Made by a program: the position numbers and the translations under genes. The notes beneath the pieces were generated by a model. The model was not told the origin of the DNA and searched no databases. It worked only from the letters and a program-made list of their open reading frames with translations. DNA of 64,000 nucleotides from contig OX485803.1 in NCBI GenBank assembly GCA_950295325.1, forward strand, positions 39,137,554 to 39,201,553, given 5' to 3'. This stretch comes from Polytrichum commune. Lineage: Eukaryota; Streptophyta; Polytrichopsida; Polytrichales; Polytrichaceae. Positions 12,912 to 24,459 of the stretch are shown one piece after another (within the stretch, counting starts at the first letter, position 1; the number at the start of each line of letters is the position of its first letter).

Positions 12912-14480
12912 TCCAATTTTTTCAAAACCCTTTGTGACCCCGGGTCACCAATTCAAAGGGGCTCTTGTCGTGTTGTGTATAATAACAACGAGGTGAGAAA
13001 TTTGAGGTGGTGACAAGGTGATGAGACCGAAGGGGCAAGAAGAGGACAAGGGAAAAGAAGATTCAAGGTGTTGGAGTCCCCCCCTTCGATACCAATTCAC
13101 CCACTCCTCCGGAGCCCAAAGCCGTACATAGAAGAAGGCCTAGCTTATAGGTAATAGTAATGTCCATACATGTCTACAAAACCAACCGTCATAAATATCT
13201 TGTCTAGTAATATTTAGCTCCTTCCCCACACATGTTTCCCACATCCAACAAATGTACGTGTGGGGTACATTTGAGGGTGGGCCCCGCCCGGCTCCCGTAG
13301 AAGGAAATGGCCCGAAAAGTGTGGCAACAAGGGGAAGGGACTTAAAGGCCTTGGCAGAGGGTGAGGGTATGGAGTGAAGCCATTTTTGGGGGTGCCCTTG
13401 CTTTCCTCCTTTTAACATACTTATTTAATACTCTCAATTATATGACATCCCTCGCGTTTGTCTCCATGGGATTATGACGCCTTGCTATTTGGAAGGGCTC
13501 CTCGGAATCAAGCGAAGGAAGCTAGCTCTATATCTATCCCCGATCATCATCACTCGCTCTTTGCTTTGTTGCGCCTTTAAGTTATTTTTGTTGTTGTTGT
13601 TTGAGGTGCTTGATCACTTTGGAGGACATTTAGGTGGTCAAAGTGAAGAACTCCAAACAAAATGATACGGCTATTGGGAGCTCGTATTGGGTGGTCGTAT
13701 ATCATCTTCATTCCATTCCCTCACAAGCATATTCTGCCCCTTTTGTGAGGAGCCTTTTCACTCAACCTTTTTATGGACGAGGAGGGTGTGGGTGTGGGGG
13801 GCGGAATGAATTTAAATGTTGGGTAGTTTGGTTGCACCGTGTCTTTTAAGGCACGGGGATCAATGACAACACGGGGCCTTTGTGAGAGAAAAGGCTTCCC
13901 CCCCCCCCAAGGACTTTTCTAGGTTGAAAGTATGCGCTCTTATTGAGGGGCACTCCTCCCCTCCCCAAATACATTTTGGCCGTTCGATTGGATCGAGAAT
14001 CGTCTCGTTTTGTGGGTTTCAACATCCACGTTGAGATGCATAAGTTGTTATAAGTGGTCAAAGTGAACATGTCTTCTGGTGTCCGTTCTTAACAACAAGT
14101 CGTTTCATGTACTACTCAAATATGAGTGTTGGACGAAGAAGAGTGACCACATAAGGTCCATATATCTTATGACTTCATGCAAGAGTGGATGCCAAAGCCC
14201 ATCAACAAATAAACAAAGGGGAAAAGACTTGTCCTTGCGTAAATAAATGTCCTTGATATCAAAGTTCTTGAACTCAAATGCATTCAAGTCCTCATGGATT
14301 TTTATTTTTTTATTTTTATTTTTTGTTCATGAGAATTTTTTTAACATACCCAAAACTCTCAATTGTTGAAAGTGTATGCTTAGGTATAGGTGATTCCAAG
14401 ACATGTGGTTCTCAAATAGTCTTCTTTCCCCCTAATATTTTGTTTCTCGGAGGATATTAAACATGAAATTAGTAGGAGAA
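12912..14480. other. Stretch with no supported gene; poly-C run
   Basis: Mixed composition with a GC-rich island around 13270-13310 and an 11-base C run at 13898-13908. No conserved protein was recognised in any of the short open frames on either strand. Confidence 0.45.
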
Positions 14481-14790
14481 GATGAGCAAATCCAAATCAT
14501 GTACTAATATTCCCCTCACAATTTTCAAACATCTATAAGAAACGACTTATTTCATTGTATAAGTGAAGATTCTCTTTCTTCTTAACCGATCTTATAACCC
14601 CCCCCCCCCGACCACCTTCCCCCAACGATGTTACACAACCATTATATTGATTATTGAACTTTAAACAATTAACTAATTTTGAGCAAATAGTTTCAACCTC
14701 TTTTAAGCACAACCTTTTGCGGTCTTAATTCTTAGATCCGCACATACTTAAATTAACCACATAAGTTTCAATTAACGTCGGTAACCAAAT
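14481..14790. repeat. Dispersed repeat family N, copy 2
   Basis: Diverged copy of the 10020-10335 repeat in the same orientation: GAGCAAATCCAAATC at the left, GAAGATTCTCTTTCTTC, TAACTAATTTTGAGCAAATA and CTCTTTTAAGCACAAC in the same order. It carries a 12-base C run (14598-14609). Confidence 0.55.
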
Positions 14791-14825
14791 CATACCCAAT
14801 TATTAACCTTAAGTTCAACTTATCG

Positions 14826-14975
14826 CCCACCCACACTTACTGGTGCAGGCCACTAGTGAACGGTTCCTACCAACAATGGTTACATCCAGTGACTCTCACT
14901 GGCTAAACCAACTCTAAAAGTGGCCCGTGCTGGTAGGCACCGTTCACTGGTGACCCGCACCAGTAAGTGTGGGTG
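14826..14975. mobile_element. Compact foldback MITE (family E)
   Basis: A 150-bp hairpin-forming element. Left arm 14826-14872 (CCCACCCACACTTACTGGTG...CGGTTCCTACCA) and right arm 14929-14975 (TGGTAGGCACCGTTCACTGG...GTGTGGGTGGA) are reverse complements with few mismatches, leaving a loop of about 56 bp. No coding capacity and no second copy in the window. Confidence 0.75.
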
Positions 14976-15205
14976 GACTATTCCTTTGCGGTTTGCCTTC
15001 AGTTTGGGGGGATGGGCACATAACATGCTCTTGACTAGGGGTTTAGAGTGAAGGCAAATGGTGGGGCCTTCAACTCACTATTTTCCATCCCAATGACAAT
15101 CCATTAGGATATCATCCGCCTTCGGCACCGCCGAATCTTCTCACGCATCCGTGCTTGGTTTGTCGGCTATAGTGTTCGTATATAAGCTAAGTTAACAAGT
15201 TATAG

Positions 15206-15231
15206 ATATATATAGATATATATATATATAT
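15206..15231. repeat. AT dinucleotide tract
   Basis: ATATATAGATATATATATATAT-type tract just before a GC-rich CCCGGGGC motif. Confidence 0.8.
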
Positions 15232-15505
15232 GCCCGGGGCTTGCCTTTTTTCCCCCTCATCCTCAAATTGTGATGAAATGACGTAGCTTATCTTGGCTCC
15301 CTCCGTCCATCCGTCCCCCCTCCTCGCCACTCCCAATGTGGCCTCCACTCAAAAGTGACGGTGGCAGGAAAAGTACGTCCCAAGACATGCCGACCACCCT
15401 CACCATCCACTTGACTCGACTTCTTAAAAGCCACCAAAATACCATTTTACGACTCGTAAACGCTAGTTTAATAGAAAGAAGCCCTAAATATCTTCTTCAA
15501 CTATG

Positions 15506-15578
15506 TTATGTTGTGTTGTGTTGTGTTGTGTTGATGAGACCCTCTCCTTCCTACTACTACTACTCCTCCTCCTCCTCT
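15506..15578 (+). repeat. (TTGTG)n followed by (CTA)n/(CTC)n
   Basis: About five TTGTG units (15506-15533), then a CTACTACTACTACTCCTCCT run at about 15553-15578. The plus-strand frame through here ends in Tyr and Ser homopolymers and is a product of the repeats. Confidence 0.85.
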
Positions 15579-15754
15579 AGCTAGCCTAGCTACCTTGTTA
15601 CTTTGTTGGGAAAAAAACGGTTCCCTTCTAACACACTTCACACGCTACGTGGCCACCTTGTCAGCCCACCCGCAGAGTTGTACGTTAATAAGGCGAGCCG
15701 ACTCATGTGGAACATGGAAATATCTCATGGCCACTCGGAATACACATGAGAGGC

Positions 15755-16154
15755 TAAGGGCCGGTTTACACTACGGTGGAGAAGGCCTCCGGTCGGTCAA
15801 GAATGCTTGGCCAAGACATGGTTATATGAGGCAAATGGTGGATGTGCCGGAGAAGAATTAAAGGCAATAAAATATTGTTATTGAGTTGGGCTTCTCCGGA
15901 GGAGGAGTTTCTTGTCCGGCCTCTTCAGGCCGGACAAGAAACTCCTCCTCCGGAGAAGCCCAACTCCAAAAAGTGATGCCATGTAGGCGGCCATGTCATT
16001 TTATCATCCATAAGAAAAGTTCACCATCATTGTTTTCTTCACCTAGTGTAAACACCCACCGGTCAAGAGTTGCATTTTCGACCAATCACAATTGAGAAAC
16101 GCCCTTTTTTTCATGACCGGTGGACTTCTCCACCGTAGTGTAAACCGGCGCTAA
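15755..16154. mobile_element. MITE family C
   Basis: A 400-bp element. Inverted ends: left TAAGGGCCGGTTTACACTAC (continuing GGTGGAGAAG), right the reverse complement of TTAGCGCCGGTTTACACTAC (continuing GGTGGAGAAG). The terminal 30 bp match almost perfectly. The interior holds a separate perfect hairpin at 15883-15966. The GCCGGTTTA core resembles the family D ends at 28966, so the two may be related. Confidence 0.8.
15883..15966. repeat. Perfect 40-bp-arm hairpin inside MITE C
   Basis: Positions 15883-15922 and 15927-15966 are exact reverse complements with a 4-nt loop (CTTC). The stem contains GGGCTTCTCCGGAGGAGGAG and TTTCTTGTCCGGCCT. An 84-nt uninterrupted palindrome is rarely retained by chance, so it points to a recent origin. 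Confidence 0.95.
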
Positions 16155-18532
16155 GATTACCCTTGGGTCAAGTATAATGCTATGAACCCCCGAGTTCAGT
16201 CTTAGTAACAATGAGTTTCGGAGTTTCGGAAATGCAAATGACGCTATGCAGCACCAAGGTGATGATGTATGTGTCCCTCGTGTTGTGAGTTTTGGAAGAA
16301 TCATTCTTCACTTATGTTGGGTCAGTACTCGCTTTTCGAGTGTTGTTCACTATGCAAGGGTGAACATACATACGTGTGAGCGTATGTTGTCGAAATAGGA
16401 TGGTTGTTTAGTTTTGATTAGTTTGCGAGCATGAGGTGTGGCATCGGTGACACACGTTAACGCTAACGGTACAAAATACTACAAGGCTTCATTCAAGGAG
16501 TGCTACTGACATGGTATATAGGTTTTTTTTATTTTCTTTCTGTTTGTTCTTTTTGGTAAGAGACCAAGTGATGTAGGCTCAGTAATGTTACGCATGATCG
16601 ACTTTGTACTGACAAATTCTACGGGTTTAGGTATGAGATAAAATGTAAAGGTCCTACCTTCGCATCGAGCTTGAGATTAATCTACCTTAATCTACCTTCC
16701 AAGACCTTTACAATTTCAAAGGAGAGTACATGAAATCAAAGTTCCAAAGCATCTTTATTTTCATTATACTTATTCACCTCCACATCTAATATTGGCCTCC
16801 TTTAGCATTATCCCTTAAATATTAAAGACAAAGGTATAAAGGGTTCCCCCCCCTCCTCCGGGCGCCCCTCCGCCAGAATGTGATAGTAGTCTATGGGTGA
16901 AAAGGTTTTCATGGTGTCAACATTTCTAGCTATTCATAGAGGTGAACAAAGATTACATTTAGTCTAACAAAAAGTAAAAACAAAAACCCAACAACGAAAT
17001 ACCACCCTCCATTCCTTCCAACTTCATAAAGTTATTGGGTCTAACCTTGTCCTGATATGCAATACATTTATCAAGGCTTTCGTAAGTTCTCAAGGAGATG
17101 ACAATCATGATCATTGGAGGGGGAAAACGAACAAGTCATTATGCACTTGTGGCCGACAATCATGTAATATCATACAATAAAGTTTCTTATATTTTATTAT
17201 CCTTGATTATTTCATCACTACTAGCACACCATCGCTAATTAAATACATCCAAAGATATTCTAAATCACGGCAACGACACATGGAAGTCATCCCATGATGC
17301 CCTAGCCCCAACCCCTCCAAAAATCACGGAAATAGGTCCACTTGCATTATTGTTGTGTATCACAAATTTTCCCAATAGGAAAGTAACCTCCCCCCCCCCC
17401 CCTTTCCAATGCTTTGGATTTAGAGCATCAGTTATAATATTGTTTGGAGTGGTCAATAATCCCTATCACTCTTTTGTAGAAAAATGTTGATCTTATTTTA
17501 CTTTACATTTTTGGTTCAAGTCAACTTTAACTCCTTATATTCTTAAAATCATGCTTGTATGAATGAATTGAATTTAGATCATTCCTTCGCTTTTGGTGGG
17601 CAAGGGCGGCGTTGGTCCAAGCGTATTCTTTCGTAACACCCAAGGCGCCACATAGAATACATCGAAGCAAAGATTTTTACTTGGTCAAAGGAGATAGGTG
17701 ATTCCCTATAAAGGAGTTGATATCCTCTCCTTTATATGTTGCACACTCGAAGAAGGGGAAGAGCTTGAAGGAAGAGGATAAAAACTCATCCCCTTTAGTG
17801 TGGGCTTTTAGTATTGTTCTAAGCTTTTGTTACCAATTTCATGTCCTTATTTAATGTGGTTCACATTGTAGTTTAACAACACAATATTTCACCCAAAAAA
17901 GACAAAAACAATGCAGTGTGCAAAATGACACATGTCACAACATAACACATACTTAAACTCGACTTGGGGGGTCAAAGGTCTTATTATGACATGGAGTAAC
18001 TTAGTGATCATGTGGAAGGTTAGGCCCTAGATGGGTATTACTTCTTTAATTCCCCTCGGTTTGCACTGGTTCTCCCAAGGGTGGTTGTCTTTTGGTTATA
18101 TTCTTGCAATTAGTTTTTCCAATTTGTGCCAAGGTAACACAAACTTAAACTTATGGTACATCATTTAAGAATGCGGATTCAGCCCATTTGTTTTTTCACT
18201 TTGAGGGTGGTGTGAAAACGGTGTTACAAAGAGTCTCAAGATTTACACAAAGAAAGGGCTAATTTTACACACCTTTGCTCACTTCACCACTAATGGCACC
18301 ACGTACACATGCCATAAGTCCCACACGTTTGCAACGACAATTAGTTTAGCAAGACACTTTATTTCACCAACAATACTTCGATCAAAGTAATCCACCGTAA
18401 TATATCCATGGCGCTTGCCGTAACTACCCACACAAAAGAGATAAATATTATCCTTTGTTCGATTTCACCTTTAAATTGGTGGTATGAGTTTAGATGTGTT
18501 TGTGATAGAATGTGTGGGGCCTAAAGCCACTT
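16155..18532. other. Stretch with no supported gene
   Basis: AT-rich; a 13-base C run lies at 17390-17402 and a C/T-rich patch at 16846-16870. The 72-codon minus frame at 16086-16304 and the 63-codon frame at 17265-17456 show no motif. Confidence 0.45.
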
Positions 18533-19011
18533 TACACACAGACCAAGAGTCACGACCACGAAAATCCAAGGGCCCTTGAAAATCATCCAAAGGCCGTAAT
18601 GCAGGAAATAGGTACCAATTGTCAAACGATAGGCTCTCAAGCTTAATTCAAAGTAAAAGTGGACCACGTCGAGGGTCACAACACGTGTTCAAGTTTGGAT
18701 CCATGTCGGACCCCCCCTCCATGGCAAAAACAATATGTGTACAAGCCATCATCCTAATTCATTCCAACAACCTCTAGTTTTGCGTTAGACCCACCTCAAT
18801 TTGATAAGCCCGATGCAATATCTTCAAAACGATATAATATTATGCACTTGCTACCACGTAGTTTCCATCCATTTGAGTCTCTTTGGTCCCTTAGACTCCT
18901 CATGATGTAGTCTAAAGTGAACTTGGACTGTCTCCAGCTTCTCGACCAATCACATAATTTGCATATCACGGGTCAAGGGCCCTCAAGCTCTAGTGTAGTA
19001 AAAGTGGCCCT
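18533..19011. mobile_element. MITE family B, diverged copy
   Basis: The left end TAAAGCCACTTTACACACAG and the right end, the reverse complement of AAGGGCCACTTTTACTACAC, resemble family B in sequence and spacing (about 480 bp). The interior is only patchily similar (AAAGTGAACTTGGAC, ACCAATCAC). Confidence 0.5.
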
Positions 19012-19384
19012 TACACAAGGACCACGACCAAATATGCAGGGGCACGGAGCTCAAGTACTCACAAGAGCAAGCCTAGCTAAGGAGCAGGCAAAATGAAGCC
19101 CGGGATTCATGAAATCCGAGATAGGAATCCCATAGCACCCTAAGTTTGAGGGCATGGCAGGAGACGCGCAGACATTCCTTCAGCCCAAAGTCCCACTGCC
19201 AGCCGCATCATAGCTTAGCTTACATTAGATACAAAGGCAAGGCGAGGTAAGCGGGTCTTTAACGGACACTAATTCTCCCTCTTGGCACCCACCTATCGTG
19301 GAAACATGCGATTAGTGCGGCATGATTAGCCATTCGCCTCATAATTTACGGAGTTCTCATGAATATCTTGTTCGTTATCAAAGT

Positions 19385-20052
19385 GAATAAGGTAGAGGGG
19401 CCCTTTCCCGCTCGAATTTCAGATTGGCATGTTCATTGGGGAGTTATTAAGGGGGAATCAATCTTGGAAGATGTGCAAAGTACATTGGAATAATTAATTT
19501 TGGATTAATATTGAATTAGTTATGAATTTTGGAAGGAGAACTCATAGGGGTACCCAAAACCACTCACCCCAAAAAGGATAACATTACCCAACCCAATACT
19601 CTTAACTCCGGCGCGGAGTTCAATGCGGCTCCGGGGAGGTTCGGATGCCAGCTCCGGTGGGTTCGGGTGGGTTGGGGCAAAAATTGCCCCCTATTTTTTT
19701 GATTGGGTGGGGCCTTACTTGATCTCATAAGGGGCCTCCTAGAGTAATTTGGGGCCGTAGAACCCAAATTTAGCAAAAAAAACCAAAAAAGTCATCAAGG
19801 GGCCAAAACGGGGAGGGCCAAAAAAATGGACCCACCGGAGCTGGCATCCGAACCTCCCCGGAGCCGCATCGGAGCCGCATCGAACTCCGCGCCGGAGTTA
19901 AGAGTATTGGGTTGGGTAATGTTAGGGCCCCAAAAATGTACACCATGATTACATAGAAATTTGAGGTTGGAAGCTATAATGTACCTCTTGTTTGGATAGG
20001 TCTAGTGAGCGGTTTAAGGACCCGAGCGGGAAAGGGCCCCTCTACCTTATTC
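19385..20052. mobile_element. Nested foldback element with perfect 30-bp inverted ends
   Basis: 19385-19414 and 20023-20052 are exact reverse complements (core AGAGGGGCCCTTTCCCGCTC). Inside lies a second inverted repeat of about 85 bp: 19580-19666 (ACTCCGGCGCGGAGTT, GAGGTTCGGATGCCAGCTCC) against 19828-19923. The inner arms are GC-rich and CpG-rich, unlike the surroundings. The 70-codon minus frame within it is a by-product. Either two elements are nested or this is one foldback with a two-tier arm. Confidence 0.8.
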
Positions 20053-20297
20053 TCTTCTTTACTGAGCGGTCATGTAAGGGTGAGTTCCCATGCAAGCCGC
20101 TTGTCCACTAGATTCTAGAAAGCAGTGGGTCAGAGGTGTTCGCGTGTACTGAAGCGCAAGCCGCCATCCAATGACGTTCTGGTGGTCCGCTCGAATGTGG
20201 AGGGCCATGGGACATGTGCCACCGGACATATGTGAGTCCACTAAATAATCTTTAACCTACAAGTGCCGGTCATCGGAGGTTTTGAAAGACCGGTTTT

Positions 20298-20320
20298 AGG
20301 AGGAGGAGGAGGAGGAGGAG
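20298..20320 (+). repeat. (AGG)n microsatellite
   Basis: About seven AGG units, then AAAGG. Confidence 0.9.
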
Positions 20321-20737
20321 AAAGGTTAGTAGGTGGGCCCGGATTTGAGAAGATGGGAGTAGCTACACTAAATATGATGTTGAGTGTCACAAATTGTAAT
20401 TGTCTTGCTCGATACTCGTTGTAAACCGTGGTTTAATGTCACCAAAGACATCCTTAGAAGCAACATCCGGTGCTTTTCAAATCCGTGAGAGTTTGTTGCC
20501 ACTCAAGTCTACCAGTCTTTAGTAAGGAATCCCCCACACAACTTGGTGTGTTTTCTTCACCGGCCAATTGAAGAGCATTAAAAACCATATCGTTCTATTG
20601 ACGTCAAATAATCCATGGAAGACCATTCCCCAAGACGAACCAAATACGATTGAAAGATTTCAATGATTTGTGAAGAGGTTGATCAAAGAGGTGTATAGAA
20701 ATTGTCAAATCAAGCACTTTGATTTATGGTTAACTAT

Positions 20738-21180
20738 TTTCGAGCATTTTGAACTCAAAATTGCTTTAATATGTATATTGTTGGAAAGTCTTGAAATTTC
20801 ATTTCTTTTGGTGGTAGTTTTGTGCAGTTCCGAGTTGTATTGGCATAGTTATAAGCATTTGAAGGCACGTTAAGTTTATGCATTTCATTTCTAGATAGTA
20901 ATCTACTTTTGCATATTTTGAGGTGAGTTTTGATCCAATTTTCTTCACTATTGAAAAGTTATTGGGAATTGCACAACTTTTGGTATGAGTTGTATTGATA
21001 GAATCATGTCCATTTGAAGGTTAATTGAGTTTTAAAAGTTGATTTCAAGGTAATGATCTACTTTTACACATTTTGAGGTCGATTCTCATCCAATCCTTTC
21101 AATATACTTAATGTTGGAAAGCTACTATAACAATGCATCATTTGGTGGAGATTTTGCTCAATTTTGATAGAGGTATGAAA
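20738..21180 (+). repeat. Diverged tandem repeat, period about 155 bp
   Basis: CTACTTTTGCATATTTTGAG at 20903 recurs as CTACTTTTACACATTTTGAG at 21058, each followed by a GATCCAAT-like or CATCCAATC block, TTCACTATTGAAAAG or TTCAATATACTTAATG, and GGAAAG. A weaker third unit precedes them near 20748. The repeat sits immediately upstream of the pogo-like remnant and could be its 5' region. Confidence 0.5.
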
Positions 21181-21257
21181 TTTATGGGTGATGTAAAAAT
21201 GGTACTTTAGTGATTTTATTGTGCGGTTGGAGTTGTGAATGACAAGGTGGAACTACT

Positions 21258-21535
21258 GGGAAGAGAAAGAGGATAAGTCCGACATTAGATGATAAGAGAG
21301 AGAGAGTTGGTGCAACTTTATCGATCAAATCCTAGTTTGACTCAACAAATGATAGCAATTGACTTCAACAAGAGGCATAAGGGGAAGGAAGTTCGGAGAA
21401 ACATCATCGGTCACATTCACAAGAACTCTACAAAAAAAAATTGGAGGTTGGTGACAACCACGAAGAGCTTAAGAGAGAGAAAGGGCCAAAGTATCAGGCC
21501 TTGAGGATGATTTGATTGCATAGTTCAAAAATACC
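21258..21535 (+). pseudogene. pogo/CENP-B-type transposase N-terminus (broken)
   Basis: The reading starts as GKRKRISPTLDDKRE, shifts frame inside a (GA)n run near 21290-21302, and continues ELVQLYRSNPSLTQQMIA, IDFNKRHKGKEVRRNIIGHI, HKNSTKKNW. This is the layout of the CENP-B N-terminal helix-turn-helix shared by pogo/Tigger transposases: K-R-x-S/T start, NP.L(T/S)Q..(L/I)A..FN, then the recognition helix. After a second frame change it reads LEDDLIA, an in-frame TAG, then FKN, where this family usually has Trp. I found no DDE catalytic domain downstream before 22500. Two frame breaks and one stop make it a dead fragment. It could alternatively be a domesticated CENP-B-like gene relic, but no exon structure supports that. 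Confidence 0.7.
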
Positions 21536-22517
21536 TTTATTTCATATAAATGTGAATGTCATGACTATACATCTTCATTTTTTTTTAATGTTGCTTAAGG
21601 TCAAACTCTGAATTGTCATTATAGTTTAGTAGATTTGTGGAAGAGATGAATTAGGTTCAAAATTCATGATATAATTTTGCATGTTTGTAAAGACATTCAA
21701 AAGAATATTTATTTTGTACATGTGGCAAAATATCTAATGTGTGTTTTCATGAAGTACCTCATTACTATAACACAGAGGTCCGATTTGTCATACTATTTAA
21801 AATGTGATACTTCCACAACACGACGGTTTTCTAGTTTCCCAAACACGTCATATTAAAGAGGTAGGATTGTAGTCACAAATGGAATGGTCTTCGACTGCCA
21901 ATTATGTAAGGTAGATGAGGCTAATGTGACACCTCCAACTTTGTGGAATCATCCAACCGATGTATTCAAGCATTAGAAGTTTGAGCAAGTTAGCAACTGC
22001 GAATTAGGACCAAAAATTTAAAATCGCTAAAAACGGAGTTGAGGAAGTTGTTGATCTAGTCTCCATAATAAAAGATTCTTTAATTCCCAATGCGGTGTCG
22101 TAGGAGGAACTTTTTAATAGTTCAATTTTATATAAGTGGACAACATCACTAGCAGATTCTACATGGGTCACTTGCCAATGAATACCAAGTTTGATGCCAA
22201 TATTGGATGTGTTGTGTCTTTAAAGTGGTCACATGTAAGATAAAAAGTTGCCGAATTATTTTTTCATTATAGAATGCCCACAATACAAGTTGGTTGGCAC
22301 CTCACATCCACATGTTGCCTCCTAATTTGCCCACCTCGGGCACAAAATCAAGGGTGTCATAGCTTGGTGGATATCACTCCTAATTATGGAGATGGTGGGT
22401 GCAGTTTGACTTTTGCAAAGGTGACTAACCCAAATATTATCAAGGCAGCGTTTATTGAAACTCAACTAGACTAGAGATGAGATTGCACAAGCAAGAACAC
22501 ATACACAAAGGCATATG
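21536..22517. other. No supported gene
   Basis: Downstream of the pogo-like fragment. I looked for the DDE domain in all frames and did not see it; the 66-codon frame at 22274-22474 has no motif. Confidence 0.45.
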
Positions 22518-22715
22518 AACAATGCTTGGAGTGAGATGGTCATCCTCACCCCTTGCCTTGCCCTTTAGTGCTCATTTTCAACTTGGTTCTCACAAACAAT
22601 ATGGGATAACTCTTCTCCCACCACGGACTAGCCTTGTAGGCTTATTACAACCTCATTCTTTCTAGTATTACATTTCTATGACTACGAGCAATCTAGTGCT
22701 CCACCTTCAACATTG
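22518..22715. repeat. Dispersed repeat family F, copy 1
   Basis: A 198-bp segment (AACAATGCTTGGAGTGAGAT at the left, CACCTTCAACATTG at the right) that recurs in inverse orientation at 52104-52302. Read with this copy on +, the peptide NNAWSEMV..TPCLAL.CSF, TIWDN.SPTTD, LHFYDY.QS.APPSTL appears in both, which suggests descent from a coding exon; this copy has an in-frame stop after SPTTD. Confidence 0.7.
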
Positions 22716-22884
22716 TTAAATCACCATATCTTATTCAACTACCACATTAAAATGATTGTACCGCCAATTAGGAGTCAAAAATAGGTGTATGATTAAGGAA
22801 GCTAACCAAATTAGCCTCATCTACCTTAGGTTACAATGGTCCCAAGTTTGGGATCCAAACCGCTCTAGGAAAGAAGTGGCATTC

Positions 22885-22947
22885 AATATGGTCAATTTGG
22901 TATAAGGAAATTCACTCTGCCATTCCTTATACCAAATTGACCATATT
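22885..22947. repeat. Perfect 25-bp-arm hairpin
   Basis: 22885-22909 (AATATGGTCAATTTGGTATA then AGGAA) is the exact reverse complement of 22923-22947, with a 13-nt loop. It sits between family F and a family I-like end. Confidence 0.9.
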
Positions 22948-22978
22948 CACTAAGCAATTTACTCTTTCCGTCCTTGAC

Positions 22979-23330
22979 ACTACACCCTTTATGGTATTTA
23001 GTGTCATGTACACTATTTGTGAAGGGCCTAAACTAGATGCCTAGAGGTCTCAAAGTGGCACGTTCTCTAATTGCCAAGATGATTCCATTTATCAACATAA
23101 GTAATTTTTTAAGTGAAAAAACATCTACATATGACATTTAGAGCAACACATTGAGATACTTCAGATGATAGTCGTGCACTTTAGTATGCAAGGGGAAGAT
23201 ATTTTGAGCATACTAATGGCAAGTGTCATTTGTGTATACTTTAGTTAACTTGTACGATGTAACCTAGCATATGCCTCAAAATTGGGTAAGTGACACTATT
23301 ATGCAATGAGACCTCATATATCACAACTGG
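22979..23330. mobile_element. Family I-like MITE, diverged
   Basis: The left end CTACACCCTTTATGGTATTT AGTGTCA resembles the family I terminus. The interior shares ordered blocks with 31735-31999 (GTACACTA, AAGGGCCTAA, CTAGATG, TAACCTAGCATA, GCCTCAAAA, GTAAGTGACACTATT). The right end is degraded. Confidence 0.5.
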
Positions 23331-24459
23331 TGTTGTGAGTTTATTGAGCACAAGTTTTGGGAATGTGTTCAAGCTAAGCATGAGTGCGGATGGTCCTTCC
23401 ACATCATATGTGAGTTCAATGGGGGTGGTGGTGAGCAACTTTGACTGGAAACAAGCTTTCTTTGGTAAAAGCTTTAGGAATTATATTTTTCCAAGTAGCA
23501 TGACATTTGGCATCCTCTTCCCTCACATCACTTCATGGTCGATCTAGATTGAGAGAAACAACATATTTTTTCAACTATATATCCTTGCACACTACTAAAC
23601 ATAACAATGTTCAATCACTATCAACCATTCCATTCCATTAATATTAGTGCATTGCTTCACCTAAGTTTTTCAACATGAATATGCCAGTGCAACAAACTGC
23701 TGATGTTATGAATTTTAACTACATTCTTCAGGGCAAATTGATCATGGTTGGTAAGACGTATGGGTTCGGACCTCAAGTACACATGGTTGGTAACTTTCCA
23801 ATGGGGGGTGGGGTTGGTTGTATGTTACTTGGTCTCTTGGTTTTCTAATGTGGGGTGTGGCATGCTTGAGGGACCCGCCTCTGCTCAAAGTGGGGGTCTT
23901 TTCTTGATTTTATCCATGCTTGACGTTGACTTGTTGGCCTCCATCTAAGAAGAAGAAGAAGAAGAAGAGGATTCCATGTCTCTTCAGGCACCACATAGGC
24001 CCTCCCTATTGTTCTTAACTAATTGTATTTAGAATGGTTGATATAGTTTGATCACATAGTCTAGTCTCATTTTGACACGTGTCTTACTACATTTTGACAC
24101 ATGCCCATTCTTAACTACAACATTGCCAAACACCACTCACACATATGTGTCCCAATAACAAGGTTGACCACATGATTCCCACTTACCTTATATATATACA
24201 TGGAAATTTCTTTCTATACACTTGGCGACACGTGTAGAAATGTTTTATGAGAGACATGGCTTTTCCTCATGTAAGGCACTAGTGCAAATAGAGGCTCTTT
24301 AATTAAGACACTTGGTCACCTTGTCAAATGAGCATGGTCCTTCTAATTGGGTGTTGGAGCTATTGTATCGGTTTAGGCAAGTTGTTATTTATTGCCATAT
24401 ATTGTTGTAAGTTGATTATTGTGTTCACTCATTTTATGGCTAGGGGTGGTGTTTCGCGT
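23331..24459. other. No supported gene; solo family J arm and (AAG)n
   Basis: 23601-23674 matches the right arm of family J (ATAACAATGTTCAATCACTA, TCAACCATTCCATTC, TTCACCTAAGTTTTTCAAC). A perfect AAG microsatellite lies at 23947-23969. Open frames at 23290-23547 and 23748-23948 have no motif. Confidence 0.5.
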
